This document shows positions 49,420 through 60,815 of a DNA stretch of 64,000 nt, in pieces. This DNA is from Ashinkailepas kermadecensis (Eukaryota > Arthropoda > Thecostraca > Neolepadidae), in contig JAOTOM010004358.1 of the NCBI GenBank assembly GCA_034440615.1, positions 186,001-250,000 on the forward strand, given 5' to 3'. Made by a program: the position numbers and the translations under genes. Below the pieces are notes generated by a model. The model was not told where the DNA came from, searched no databases, and saw only the letters and a list, made by a program, of their open reading frames with translations. Positions within the stretch are counted from its first letter, which is position 1, and each line of letters starts with the position of its first letter.

Positions 49420-50400
49420 GTGGTGCCCCCAAGAATCCGCCGAGCTTAGGAAAAAAATGCGCTATGCTCCCTAAAAATTTCACTCGGTCCACCAAAAATC
49501 GCACCGGGGCTCAGAAAAATCACGTTGGGGGCCCCCAAACGTAGCGCAGGGGCCCCGATAATGACGTTGGGGCCTCAAAAGTTTGCACCTGGGCCCCTGA
49601 AAATCACGTTGGGGCCGCAAACAAGTCGTGCCGGGATTCAAGAAAATCACGACGGGCGCCACAAACGATCGGGCCGGGGCCTCCTGAAAATCACGCCGAG
49701 ACTGGGGTACTAAGAATTATCACCCGGGCCCCTGAAAATCACGCCAGAGGCCTGACAGGTCCCACCGGGGCTCTAAAAGTCTCGTTGAGATCACCCAACA
49801 AATGAAGCCGGGTAAATGAAAAACATTCCGGACACGGAAAATCAATCTGGGATCTCAACAATAGCTCCAAAAGCCCACAAAACTTGTTGGGCCCCCACAA
49901 ACGTGTCGTAGCCACCGCAAGGGATCCCAACAAGTGACAACGGGGCCCCAAAAAATCGCACTTAGAAAAACAAAATTTTACGCCGCTTCTCTTGAAAATC
50001 TCACTGGGGCCAAAACGTCGTGCCGGAGCCCCACAAGTTGCAGCTGGCTTCTCATGTATCAATATATACCCGGAATGTCACCTTGCGGACGGAAAAATTG
50101 CGTCAAAGATCCACAAAATAAGAAGTCGTCGGACGCCGGAAAAGAAACCTGTTTGGGCACCGGAAAAAACGCACCGAGAGCCAGAAGAATCGTACCGGGT
50201 TCCAAAAATAGCCTGCAGGGGGCTTATAAGAATAGACTTCACCACAAAAACCACAAGGAGACTCCATCGAATCGACCAGAGCACCGGACAATTAAGAATG
50301 GGTCCCGAAAGAAAATTATCCGAAGGGCCTTTCTACTCTCGATCGTGCAATCTGCGGAAAAAAACACGTTGAGCAGCCGCAGTGACGTACTAAAGGGAAA
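49420..50400. repeat. Degenerate short-period array (GGGGCCCC...AAAATCGC), copy 1
   Basis: Dozens of decayed units of roughly 20-22 bp alternate GGGGCCCC-like and AAAATCRC-like words (for example gggcccctgaaaatcacg). The right end of the hAT-like element (ggccccccaatgttttt..aaatcgacacccc) has the same layout. Open frames here are by-products. Confidence 0.7.
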
Positions 50401-50669
50401 AATTCCCCTCCCTAACGTTAGGCACCAAGGAAATACTTTCACCCATCGTCATCACCGTTCAGGTCTGCTGTGCTCTGATGCTTCATCAATGCCGGTGTGT
50501 TTTAGCCTGCATCTGATCGCTGAAGTATTTTTATTTAAGCCGGTGTGTGTTTGTTGGTGTGTGGAGTGAGGAGGAGGGTAACAGTGACGGTGACGGTGAC
50601 GGTGACGATAGATCCGAGCCCACTATATGGCACTGCAGTCGCATGCTATTACTCAGAGTTGTTATGTTG

Positions 50670-50784
50670 GTGAGTTCGAGTCTCACCTGTCGCTACTCTT
50701 CGCCCGCGACCAATCGGCGTGAGAGATTGGCGACGCTATATGACACAACGGTCGACGTGTCGTAGAACCAATAACCAACCAAGG
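50670..50784 (+). mobile_element. Truncated SINE (copy 3) with 12-bp target duplication
   Basis: Contains gagttcgagtctcac (B box), CCAATCGGCGTGAGAG and TTGGCGACGCTATAT as in the other SINE copies. It is flanked by GTTGTTATGTTG at 50658-50669 and 50785-50796. The homologous repeat at 58306-58317 has the single GTTGTTATGTTG and no SINE. Confidence 0.88.
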
Positions 50785-51274
50785 GTTGTTATGTTGACAT
50801 ATACTGAACACTGCTCTTTTAGTTATGTGACTTCACCAGTTATTGGACGATTTTCCCTGTTGGTGAGGATCCTTAATAAACATGAACATACACATCGTCG
50901 AATAAAAAATCAGAATTTCTGAGATCTGAAAATATAGTGGGCTAAATCCGATGAGCTTTTTTTTTTAGGTGGGTGGGTGGGTGGGTGGGGGGGGGGGGTC
51001 TAGTGCGTTGGCACTTCGACCCACCCCCAATGTTTTTCAAAAATCGACACCCATGCAGCTAAATAATATTATAAAAGCACAAATGCGATATTATAAGATT
51101 TAGAAAGTGAGTTGAATTGAAAATATTTTCATTTTAACATACCACAAGCCATTAAAACCGCCCAAAAGGTGTACCCCAGATGATGTCATTTGTACCATTC
51201 GAGGCGTCACGCAGGAAGGCATGGGGATGACAACGGCCTGGTAATAAGTTATGGCGCACAGGACTTCCAAAGCA

Positions 51275-51607
51275 AACCTTAAAAGGTACACCAAAGTTCC
51301 CCCTCAAGCCTTGGTGACGTCACAGCTTTTTCCTCATATATTGCATAAATTGGTAGCATCAGGCATGTTTCAATTTCGCTGCGCATGGGGGGGGAGAGTG
51401 ATTTTTTAAGCGTGCCGGGCTATAAAGGTCATTTGCGCCGCCTTTAAAGCGAGTACGTTACATGCCTGTCTATAATAGCGAGTGTTTGCGATCAAGGTGC
51501 AGGCAGGTGAACACTTACGTTAAGGGAATTTTATGTTATAGTTTGTGTGATATTTTAGGTGCTGAAGGCAGAGGCTGGGATGGGGACATCTCCCTGATGT
51601 CTAAATG
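51275..51607. repeat. Partial copy C of the A/B repeat 3' end
   Basis: Similar to 40710-41037, from aaaggtacaccaaagttc to gatgtctaaatgg. At the end it continues with ttttaatttt instead of CAGGGGCG, so it is an empty site relative to copies A and B. Confidence 0.75.
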
Positions 51608-51929
51608 GTTTTAATTTTACTTTACTCCTCCACAAAATGATTTGTAGTTTGCGTGGGGGCGGTGCTGCGCATGAAACATACGAAGTTTATGCATTGCCCA
51701 TATAGTTTTGCACGTTACATAATTGTTTATCGACAAAATGGAGGACTACCCTGTGTTTGTATTTTGCATGCTGGCGCAGCTAGGCATAGTCCGATAATGC
51801 TTTCATTGATGCGTTTGAGTGAGGAAAGACAATACCACCCAACAATAACCAGTAATTAGCAGCAATATAGTAATTATGTGTTTGATGTTGCAAATTTCCT
51901 GTCTCCCTCCTTGAAAAATAGAATTGGGT

Positions 51930-54860
51930 ATAGCGGCCACCGTTCGTGATGTCTGTTCTCCAGAACATCCAAAACCGTAGCATCGAAAGATAAAAAGTCA
52001 AAGTACAAAAATCCTAGAATCTCAAACTAGCGATTATTTTCGACAAATATGACGGAGGTGAGACATTTGTCGTGCAATTGCGTGCGATGTTTAATCCGGT
52101 GGCCAAACTCATATGACGTCGCGCTGCTTCATTTTTTATACTTCACACCCGATGTCTCTGCAGATTGGTGTGATTTTAAGCAGTTAATAACTTGCTGATA
52201 TTTAATTCCCAAAGAAACAATGGAGGAAGAAGTTGGCCGGTAAGCTTGAACAAGTCCAGTCCATGCCTTTTTTTTTATTTCTGCACGGTGTTTCTATATT
52301 AATGCCAGATACCTAACTAGGTACCTACCTATCATATTTGAGTATTATTGTGCTTTAAGGTGGTAACAAGACAAGTTTTACAGACATTTTCCTCCATAGA
52401 GCAAACGAATAGGTTAGTTTTGGTTGCAAATTTGTGCTTTAAGGTGTTTTATGAATTCTTGGAATTTATAATTCGAATGCAATGTTTATAATGTGACTAA
52501 GATGATGGGACCACTCCTTTTTCTGGGCAAATGCTTACTTTTCAGGTTGTGAGCAAAATAACACCAAAAAAGGGGCTTTGAGTTAGGTAACATAACATAA
52601 AAAGAAATGTATAAAAGTACAATTCAAATTCAGCATAACCTAACCTAAACTAGCCTAACCTCACTTTGGAGAAAACAAAATAAAAAAAAAAATTGACAAA
52701 GTAGCATTATATTTTCTGAAGATTTTCTAAATGTAAAAACCTAACCGAACCTAACCGAACCTAACATTAGTCGCTCTTCAAGAAAAAGTTATTTGTTAAT
52801 TTGCAATTTAAGGGGTTTTTATTTATTTTTTTGAATTTTTCTTCAGAATACCATGTTCATGAGGGTGACTAAGATGATGGGACCACTTATTTTCTGTGCA
52901 ATCGCATTTTTGTTTCAAATTGGAAAAACAATTTGACAAATTTTCGAACTTAAAAAGCCTAAACTAACCTAACCTAACCAAACCTAACCCATTTGTTTGC
53001 TTTATGGAAACAAATGTTTAAAACTTGTCTCGTTACCACCTTAAAGCACAATAATACCGATTCGGCTAGGTTAGGCTAGTTTAGTTTTTTTTTAGTTGGA
53101 AAATCTTTCAAAAATTTTGACAAATTTATAAAAATCGGGAATTTTTCCTTCAAAAGCAGCTGACGTTAGGTTAGGCTAGGTTTGGTTCGGTTTTCTAATT
53201 TATAAAATTTTCAGAGAATATATTGCTTAAAATTGTTTACTAATTTTTTTTTCTTCAAAGGGTGGTTAGGATATGCTAGATTAGTTTATGTTTGTTATGG
53301 TTATTAGGTTATCGTATGGATTCACTTATGAGTGAATCCATACCATTTCCACTGGAGTCTAAAAGCTCCGTCATAACCTTTCTTCTATAACGTATATCAA
53401 CAAGAACCCATCTCGATTCTACTGCTCACTCAGGACACTATAGAAGTCAATTAATGAAAGTGTTACTTCATTACCTGCATTGTTAATGTAAACAGAAAGA
53501 AGTCCTTTCAACCATATGTAATGTCCTTCACAGTGCTGCTCCATCCACCTCCAACACCAACCCTGACCAAACTTCAGGAGCGCATCCATCTCTACAGCAG
53601 CCTGCGGAACAAGGTGTGTATCACAGCAAGAGTACTATGATCTGAATTCCATGGTATCCCTGTTGCCTAATAGTCCATCCTTGCCTATCCATGTAGGAGA
53701 TGTTTGACTTTCCTCAAACTGTCTGGAGAACTTGGAAGTTGAAATCACGTGTGAGTGATGAAACAGATGAGCTCTTTCTATATGCTTATGTTGCAGAATT
53801 GCACGGCACAGCAACATGCCAATGGGGAGGGGACATTGTGGGCAGTTGCCCCCTGACAGGTTGTTGAGCCCCCGAGAATCGCGTCGAGCTCCTGAAAAAA
53901 AATTGCGCCAGTCTCCTTAATAATCCCGTTTGGGCCTCCAATAATCGCACCGGAGCCCGGTAGAATCGCACTGGGGGCCAAAAAGTCGCGCAGGGGCTTC
54001 TGAAAATGACGCTGGGGCCTCAAAAGGTCCCACCTGGGCCCCTGAAAATCACGCTGGGGCTCGAAAGAGTCGTGCTGGGGTTAAAAAAAATCAGGACGGA
54101 GGCCACAAACGGTCGGGCCGGGGCCCCAGAAAGTCACGCTGAGTCTAGGGGTACCAAGAATTATCGCCCGGATCCCTGAAAATCACGCTAGGGGCATGAC
54201 AGGTCGCACCGGGGCTTCAAAAGTCTCATTGTGATCACCCAACAAATGAAGCCGGGGCAACGAAAAACAGTCCCGACATGGAAAATCACTGGGGTCCCAA
54301 TAACCGCTCAAAAAGCCCACAAAACGTGTTGGGCCCCCAAAAACGTGTCCTAGCCACTAAAGCTCTAGCTAGGGATCCCAGCAAGTGACCACGGGGCCCC
54401 AAAATATCGCGTTCGGGGCCCAAAATTCCGTCGGTAATCCGAAAATGTAATGTCGGTAATCAAAAGCGTACCGAGTTTCGCAAAAAGCGACAGGGCCTTA
54501 AAATATGCGCTGCAGCTCGAAATAAACACATCGGTAGCGATAAATAAAAGCATAACGGAGGCCCTCCAGGCACACCAGGGCCATCAGACCGCACGGGGCC
54601 AAAAAAAACAGGCAGGGCCCTCAAAAATGGAATTGATCGTAAACAAGGAACAAATAGACCGGGCACTATATAAATACATCGGCGTCTTCGAAAACGCGCC
54701 GATACCAAAAAAATGTCATCGGTGTATATAAAGGCAACAAAGCTGTCAAAAAAGAGCCGGGTCGCAAACATGTGCAGGGCGCCTAACAAAAATTGGCTGG
54801 AGCCTTAAAACACATCCATAGAAGAAGAAAATCGCAACGGGTAAAAAAGGAACACCTAGC
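51930..54860. repeat. Second copy of the TTAGG/GGGGCCCC repeat complex
   Basis: Parallels 45765-50000: a block equal to 45780-46130 (51930-52290, with the WTGL frame on the minus strand), TTAGG runs (52640, 52745, 52970, 53065, 53170), a palindrome, the KFGQGW frame, and a degenerate GGGGCCCC/AAAATCGC array (53850-54860). It is shorter than copy 1 in the TTAGG section. Confidence 0.7.
53315..53342. repeat. Perfect 12-bp-arm palindrome at a repeat boundary
   Basis: TATGGATTCACT-TATG-AGTGAATCCATA. A shorter version (7-bp arms) lies at 48842-48859. In both places it marks where the two paralogous segments start to match. Confidence 0.8.
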
Positions 54861-55379
54861 CAGGGTCACGGCTCGGTAGCCAGTCTGGGAGCTTATTTAA
54901 CCAAATAGATGAGGTGCATCAAAGCTCAGTGTGTCTCCGGATTTCTTAATCACGAGAAAACGTGGGAAGAAGAGAACTAATACATTGAATTGAATTTATC
55001 GAATTGAATTTATCGAATTTTTTTTTCAAGCGAGCCGCCATACCAGGCATTCCACATGTCAAATGTGGCTCAAGACTATCATGTGACAGTAATTAGCAAA
55101 ACGTGGGAGGCCTAGCAGACACCGGAGAAGCGCACGTAGAATGGTGAATGTGCCGACTGCGCAAGGCGGGTGTACACGTGTACGAACGTTGGCGTTTTGA
55201 CGACCGGGCGTTATTAATTGGAATGCCTGATATTGCCAAATGTTACATTTTTTAGTGATTTGTTCTGGTGTAATTTCAGCAGTGTGAGGTGACTTTTCAA
55301 GGGATACCAAAATAAAAACCTTCAAATAGGTTGGGGGAGTTAGGGTTGAAATCCGGTCATTCAGAAATAATGGTTGTAG

Positions 55380-55553
55380 ATTTGGCCCCCTCCACAGAAC
55401 AGTTAATTTGGTCACTAATTATTATAGAACAAAAATATAAAGAACCCCCTTATAAAAAAATTGGTGAAAATCCGGGGACTTTTTAAATGGGGGTAGTTGG
55501 GCACCTTCCAAATCAGTTTGCCCCCTCTTGTAAATCCTAGGTACGCCACTGCC
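55380..55553. mobile_element. Possible hAT right-end fragment
   Basis: ccccctcttgtaaatcctaggtacgccactg resembles the end of hAT elements (GTACGCCACTG). No matching left end is visible nearby. 54880-55380 holds nothing recognised. Confidence 0.3.
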
Positions 55554-55589
55554 ATGGCATGACATCATTTAACCTGTTGATGGCTATGA

Positions 55590-56135
55590 TCGGCCGCAAT
55601 GGACGGTGTACTCCGCGGTCCCGGTCCGCCACAGTGGACGATGTGCTCCGCGGCCCCGGTCCGTTACAATGGACGGTGTACTCCACGGCCCTGATTCGCC
55701 ACAGTGGACGATGTGCTCCGCGGCCCCGGTCCGTTACAATGGACGGTGTACTCCCCGGCCCTGATCCGCCACAGTGGACGGTTCGTTCCGCGACCTGATC
55801 TACCACAGTGGATGGTGTACTCCGCGGCCCTGATTCGCCGCAGTGGACGCTATGCTTCGCGACCCTAGTCCGTCATAGTAGGTGTGCCCCACGGCACCGG
55901 TTCACCACAGTGGACGGTGTACTCTGCGATCCTGGTCTGCCACGGTTGATGATGTACTCGGCGGCCCTGGTCCGCCACAGTGCACGGTGTGCTCCGCGGC
56001 TCCGGTCCGTTACGGTGGACCATGAGTGGACGGTGTGCTTCGTGGCTCTGGTCCGCCATAATAGAAGGTGTGCTCCACAGCCCCGGTCCGCCACAGTGGA
56101 CGGTTTGCTCTGCGACCCTGGCCCGCTACAATGGA
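55590..56135. repeat. 35-bp minisatellite
   Basis: About 15 diverged copies of a 35-bp unit (CAGTGGACGGTGTGCTCCGC then GGCCCCGGTCCGCCA). One or two isolated units reappear at 56378-56425. The frames running through it are repeat artefacts. Confidence 0.9.
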
Positions 56136-56429
56136 CGTCAGGGTCGAAAAAACGGGTGTCTTCCTGGATTTTTGCCATCCATAGCATTATCCTCTTCGTA
56201 AAATTATCCTCCATGTTGTTTCCCCCATGTTGTTTCCTCCATGCGTTTTCAATTTGAACGTCGGATGAAACTTCAAAGTGAAATTCTGATGCCAAGGTTT
56301 GAAGGAAAATATCCTCTCCGTATTCCAGCACTCAGATGTTGTCCCTCATCACCCAGGATTGCAAAGTATAAATCAAACCCTGGTGGACGGTGCGTACTCC
56401 ACGGCCCTGATGAGTCACAGTGAACGGTG

Positions 56430-57956
56430 TGGGATTAGTTACGGCTTTGCATCATCTTTTCGAGCAGCTTTGTGTGCATTAGTTGTCACTTTATCCGCAT
56501 TCTACCGTTCACCTTACCATTAAAAGGTACCAATGTCATCCATGTATTAATATTTTTCAATCCGTCACAGCCATTGAATCTGCTTGAGACACAGCTGCTC
56601 TTGTGCATTTCGAGCGATTAATATTGATGCCATCAGAAAAGCAAATTCTGTCAGCAGCGAGACTGACCTTACTTCCACTAGGGTAATGCTTACAGGTACT
56701 AACAGCAGTGCGGCCAGAAATGCCTTTGGCCCGGCACCCTTGTGGCCTTATTCGTGTCCCTCGCACCTATATGAAGACTCCTTACGTCTGTTATGTGTTC
56801 CTACTGTCCGACATTTTGCACCTTTTTATATTTGCCCTTTATATGCTCTATATTTGCTTTATATGATAAGGTCCGGTCACACGAAGTCGGGTCATCTCGG
56901 ATCATTGTTCACACAATGTCATGGTGTACTACTTCGGTGGCTCTAAAACTGAATTAAAATTTCAATTCACAAGGAACAGTAGCATTCGGCATAAGACCAC
57001 ATTGCGGGCGCAATGTCGTTAAGGCAGCTGACGCGCACAAAAATCCCAACTCCACACACAAGACGGCAGTGTAGAATAAGCATAATACTAGACCTGACCT
57101 AACACCATTGACCTTGTCACATATTAGAAAGCCGAATGTCTATATCATTCTTTCATCATGTTCTGCACGAAACGTTTTCCCCTTACTGCGATAAGAAGAG
57201 AGAATTTGACCTGACCTCCGTTTAGTAACCTTGGCATTGATTACAATTTTGGGAAAGCAGTTATTTGATTTGATGAAAGAACAGTATGATCTGGATTTGG
57301 TGTTGCCATGCTGCAACCACTGCGAATCTCGGCATTTTGGAGATTTTGGAATATTATCCTCCTTGATCCGTCCCAAGTGAATTTCAAGGGGAATTAGATA
57401 TCAAATTGGTGAATGAGGTCAATAATGCAAATATGGTGGAATCCAAGCACCACCAAAGGTATAGAAAACTCCGCACTTAAACTTCTGGGGGAAAGGATTA
57501 CAAGTATTAACAGGGCTGCAGTAAAAATGCGCCATTGCGACACACCTGGTGCTGGGACCATTCCAATTCCGCCGATTTGAAAACTGCTTTGATTTCTGCC
57601 ATTATTCCCACTTTCCGAAGTTTTGTACTTTTTATTTCCGACTCTAGCAAAGGAACCATTCCAGCCGACATATCCATTTCAAAACCGTCGGATGGCACTT
57701 CTGGGAATCTCCTGGGCTGACCTTTTCGGACTCCTTGGCCGTGACCGGAGAGGCATGTACCCGGTGTGTCCTACTCTTGCTCTTGGCTGCGCCATTGGGT
57801 ACGTGTGGAGTTTTTAGATTGTTGTAGAAAAGTAGAAGGACGATTGCTCTGATTGATGTCTATGATCCGTTGTGCATCTTAGTTTGCTTGGTGTCGTGTG
57901 TAGTGACTGACTAGACTCGGCGATCACGATGACTACATCAATGCACATGTTTGATC
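56430..57956. other. Sequence without recognisable features
   Basis: Mixed composition with short open frames of at most 120 codons. No similarity to the other repeats in this window was seen, and no gene is supported. Confidence 0.5.
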
Positions 57957-58553
57957 AGAGTACATTGTGTTCGATTTATATGCTTTTGTGGAGGCTGTGC
58001 CCCCTCCCCGCCCCCGAATTCGCCCCACCAAAACTTTAGCTTCGCCCCTCCCTAATGTTAGGTCACAAGGACATACCTTTACCCATCGTCATCACAGTTC
58101 AGGCCTGTTGTGCTTCGATGCTCCATCAAGGCCGGTGTGTTTTAGCCTGCATATGGGCGCAGAACTATTTTACTTAAGCCGGTGTGTGTTTGTTGGTGTG
58201 TAGAGTGAGGGGAGGGTGACGGTAACGTTGACGATGACGATGACGTTGACGATTACGATGGACCCGAGTCCATTGTATGACTGTAGTCGCATGCTATGAC
58301 TCAAAGTTGTTATGTTGACATGTACCGTGTACTGCTCTTTTGCTTATGTGACTTCACCTGTTACTGGACGATTTTGGCCGTTGGCGAGGATGCTGAATAA
58401 ACATAAACATACACATCGTCAAATAAAAAATCAGAATTATTGAGGTCTGAAAATATAGTGGGCGAAATCCGATGAGTTTTTGTTTGGGGGGGGGGGGTGT
58501 CTAGTACGTTGACACTTCGGCCCCCCAATGTTTTTAAAAAATCGACACCCCTG
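57957..58553. mobile_element. hAT-like nonautonomous element (about 0.6 kb), nearly complete
   Basis: The left end is decayed (gtgttcgatttatatgcttttgtgg corresponds to the family start). The right end is AAATCGACACCCCTG, the exact inverse of the terminus at 39833. The middle matches 50400-51055 (without the SINE) and carries TGACGR repeats and a tgaataaac motif. It ends exactly where LINE sequence resumes. Confidence 0.65.
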
Positions 58554-59290
58554 CCCTTAGTAGCCTTTTGGCACTGACTGCATTTTATCCCTCAGACCCG
58601 GTACTAATTGAGATCTCATAAGAATTACTACGTTGGAAAAAGAGGGAATAACCGTTCGCTTGTGCTGGATCCCTAGCCACATCGGGGTGTAGGGAAACGA
58701 GCGCGCGGACACTGCGGCGAAGTGGGCAGCTCAGAACCCCCGCCCACGGATATGCCCACTTCCTGCTAGGGACCACTTCTCAAGGATTACACATTTCATA
58801 CTTGGTAAATGGCAAAAATCATGGGACAGAGAAAGCAACAATAAGCTACATGCAGTCAAGCAACATCTAGGACCTTGGGAGTCATGCCTTCGTAGGTCCA
58901 GACAAGAGGAGGTCACACTTTGCAGGATGCGCATCGGGCACACATACTCTACCCATCGCTACCTCCTGTGTGGGGAGGAGAGAGCGCAGTGCCCCCGCTG
59001 TCTGGAAACACTGACTGTGCGTCACGTGCTTCTGACGTGCCAGCACTTTGCATCAGAGCGCCGATTGTTTTATGGAAGAGACGCGGATCGTTTGACATAT
59101 GAAGACATACTGGGAAACAACTCAAAACTTGTGCATTCTGGAAACTTGTTCCGTTACTTGTCGTCGATTGGGTTCCAAACCACGTATGTACCCAGGTAAT
59201 AGCTCTCACCAACAGTGAAATACTAGTATAAAAGTTATGGGCGCGAATTATCAATTCTGGTCGAAGCGCCCAAAAGCCCAAATAACTAAC
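58554..59290 (+). pseudogene. LINE-C: C-terminal RNase H/ORF2 end and 3' UTR
   Basis: The frame reads LSSLLALTAFYPSDPVLIEI, then after TAA ELLRWKKRE, RLCWIPSHIGV-stop-GNERADTAAKWA (RNase H motif), and a tail with two Cys-type pairs: LCGEERAQCPRCLETLTVRHVLLTC, ending TTYVPR at TAA 59199. Two in-frame stops break it. The 3' UTR ends in aactaactaacta. It could be the missing C-terminal part of LINE-B (39832), separated by 18.7 kb. Confidence 0.85.
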
Positions 59291-59299
59291 TAACTATCT

Positions 59300-59430
59300 T
59301 CTTTTAAACTCCAATTTTAATGCCCCCCTTTATATGGCATCTTACAGTGGAACTGCAGAGGGCTTCAAACTGAACTACTGGACCTCCAGACTGTCATCAG
59401 TAATTACGATATTACATATTACACCTACAC
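59300..59430 (+). pseudogene. LINE-D: start of ORF2 only
   Basis: LQWNCRGLQTELLDLQTV, the N-terminal endonuclease motif of the same LINE family, is readable from 59345. Similarity fades by 59430. It follows the LINE-C 3' tail directly. Confidence 0.65.
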
Positions 59431-60727
59431 GTTCGATTGTTGCCGTTGCCCTATCATCCATTCAGAAACATGATTTATTCTCGGGGTAGAACTGCGCATA
59501 TTTCCGGGGCAGCTGCCCCTCCTCTTTTGCCATAATCTAGCATTAAGCCCATGGCGTGACAATTATCGGTCTTAATATCCTTCCCAAAATTTTCAGAAAG
59601 TTCCATCCCACATTCATTCATTATTAACGTTCGTCAGCGGAAAGACACCATGCAATGAATGTCGGCTAAACTGCAAACCTGCGTGACTTGATAGCCTGAT
59701 TCGGCTCATGTAGTAGGTTAACGGTAAGTTTCAGGTCAGAACGAAACAGCAGTTTTTGATAGAGAAGGATGCTTTCTATCATATGTTCTTATGTTTATGA
59801 TTTCATCTTTCTTTATTCCGAAACGACGACATGATAATTTACCCCTGAAAGGCGTTGCGGCCAGCGGGGACTTCCTGGGTACTAATACTAAACGGTATTG
59901 GTAGTAATAGTAGTAGTCCCCCACTGCGCAGGGGACTTCAGCCGTTGAAAACATGTGACGTCAAGGAAAGTTTGAAATGCCGGTTACATGGTATTAAACG
60001 GAAATGTGACGTCACCTGGGCGCAGGAATTTGAGTTCGAGCCGGTTGTCACGACAGCAAAAAATAGTACTTTCCGCTGTCTCCGGAGGGTTAAAATACAT
60101 GGTTTTTGTAAGGTGTGAGATGTCGAAACGGCCCAGCAGGATGCCGATATTTGCATGGAATTAGTATCATTTAAAATGCTTTTGATGTCTTTCAGAGTAA
60201 CATTTGAGTCAATAGTGCGGGTAGCTTATGACCGTACCTTTATCATTTGTTTTGGGATTCAAATTTAAGACGAGCTATGTTCGGGATAGGGAATAATAAC
60301 TATGCTGAAACTGATATTGTATGATATCATATTATAGTCATCCTTTACCTGAAAATGGATTGGAAAATGTTCGTGTATCACTTCCTATCGAGGTTGTCAC
60401 ACGCTATTTATAAACGAGATACTGTTAGAAAAGGGACATGAAGACTTGATAAGCATTCATCAAGGAGAAGGATCGATTCTTCTCGGAGAGGAGGGGGATT
60501 AAGGGTTCAGAATAGTGGTATATTCCGACCCTATTTTACGAAATTATCACTGGTCCTCCTGATTAGCTAGTGTAGGTAATATGTATAATTTATGTCAGGT
60601 AAAAGCTAGTTTCATGGTATTTCGATAATCGTGGTAAGCTTTCATATGATCGTGTTATTTATTGTGTAAAATGATGTTATTTATACCCATGTCACATCCA
60701 TCGACACTATGTAATTTAAGCGCGGCC
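59431..60727. other. Sequence without recognisable features
   Basis: No ORF above 90 codons, no repeat shared within the window, no RNA gene seen. Confidence 0.5.
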
Positions 60728-60815
60728 GCGTCGCCAGTGCTGTAGCGCGGTTGGTAGCGCGTCGGTTTAATAACTCGGAGACGCCGGGTTCGAGGCCCGG
60801 GGCGGACGCGCTTTT
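60728..60815 (+). tRNA. tRNA-like sequence (possible tRNA-Ile AAU-type pseudogene or SINE head)
   Basis: An A-box-like tagcgcggttgg, a loop ttaataa whose centre reads AAT, a B-box GGTTCGAGGC with a good T stem (ccggg/cccgg), and TTTT at 60812-60815 as a pol III terminator. gcgtcgcc (60728-60735) can pair with ggcggacgc (60801-60809) with one bulge, but five extra bases follow it, so the acceptor arm is not canonical. The anticodon stem has a mismatch. More likely a pseudogene than a working tRNA. Confidence 0.4.

Larger units (their letters stand above)
45720..51055. mobile_element. Candidate 5.3-kb element with inverted hAT-like termini
   Basis: The left end is CAGGGGTGTCGATTTG and the right end reads, on the minus strand, CATGGGTGTCGATTTT: 14 of the first 15 bases agree. 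Inside are a minus-strand frame 45941-46135, TTAGG-rich blocks (46560-48010), a second minus-strand frame 48943-49134, and a degenerate GGGGCCCC array (49420-50400). No clear transposase and no matching 8-bp target duplication are visible. It could be a true element or a mosaic of nested insertions. Confidence 0.45.

Noticed and set aside
55559..56257. Overlapping frames of 64-152 codons on both strands in the 35-bp array
   Set aside because: Translation of a diverged minisatellite. Frames on both strands have the same repeated character.
39833..58553. Polinton/Maverick-type giant transposon
   Set aside because: No DNA polymerase, retroviral-like integrase, packaging ATPase or capsid frame is visible, and the termini begin CAGGGG, as in hAT elements.
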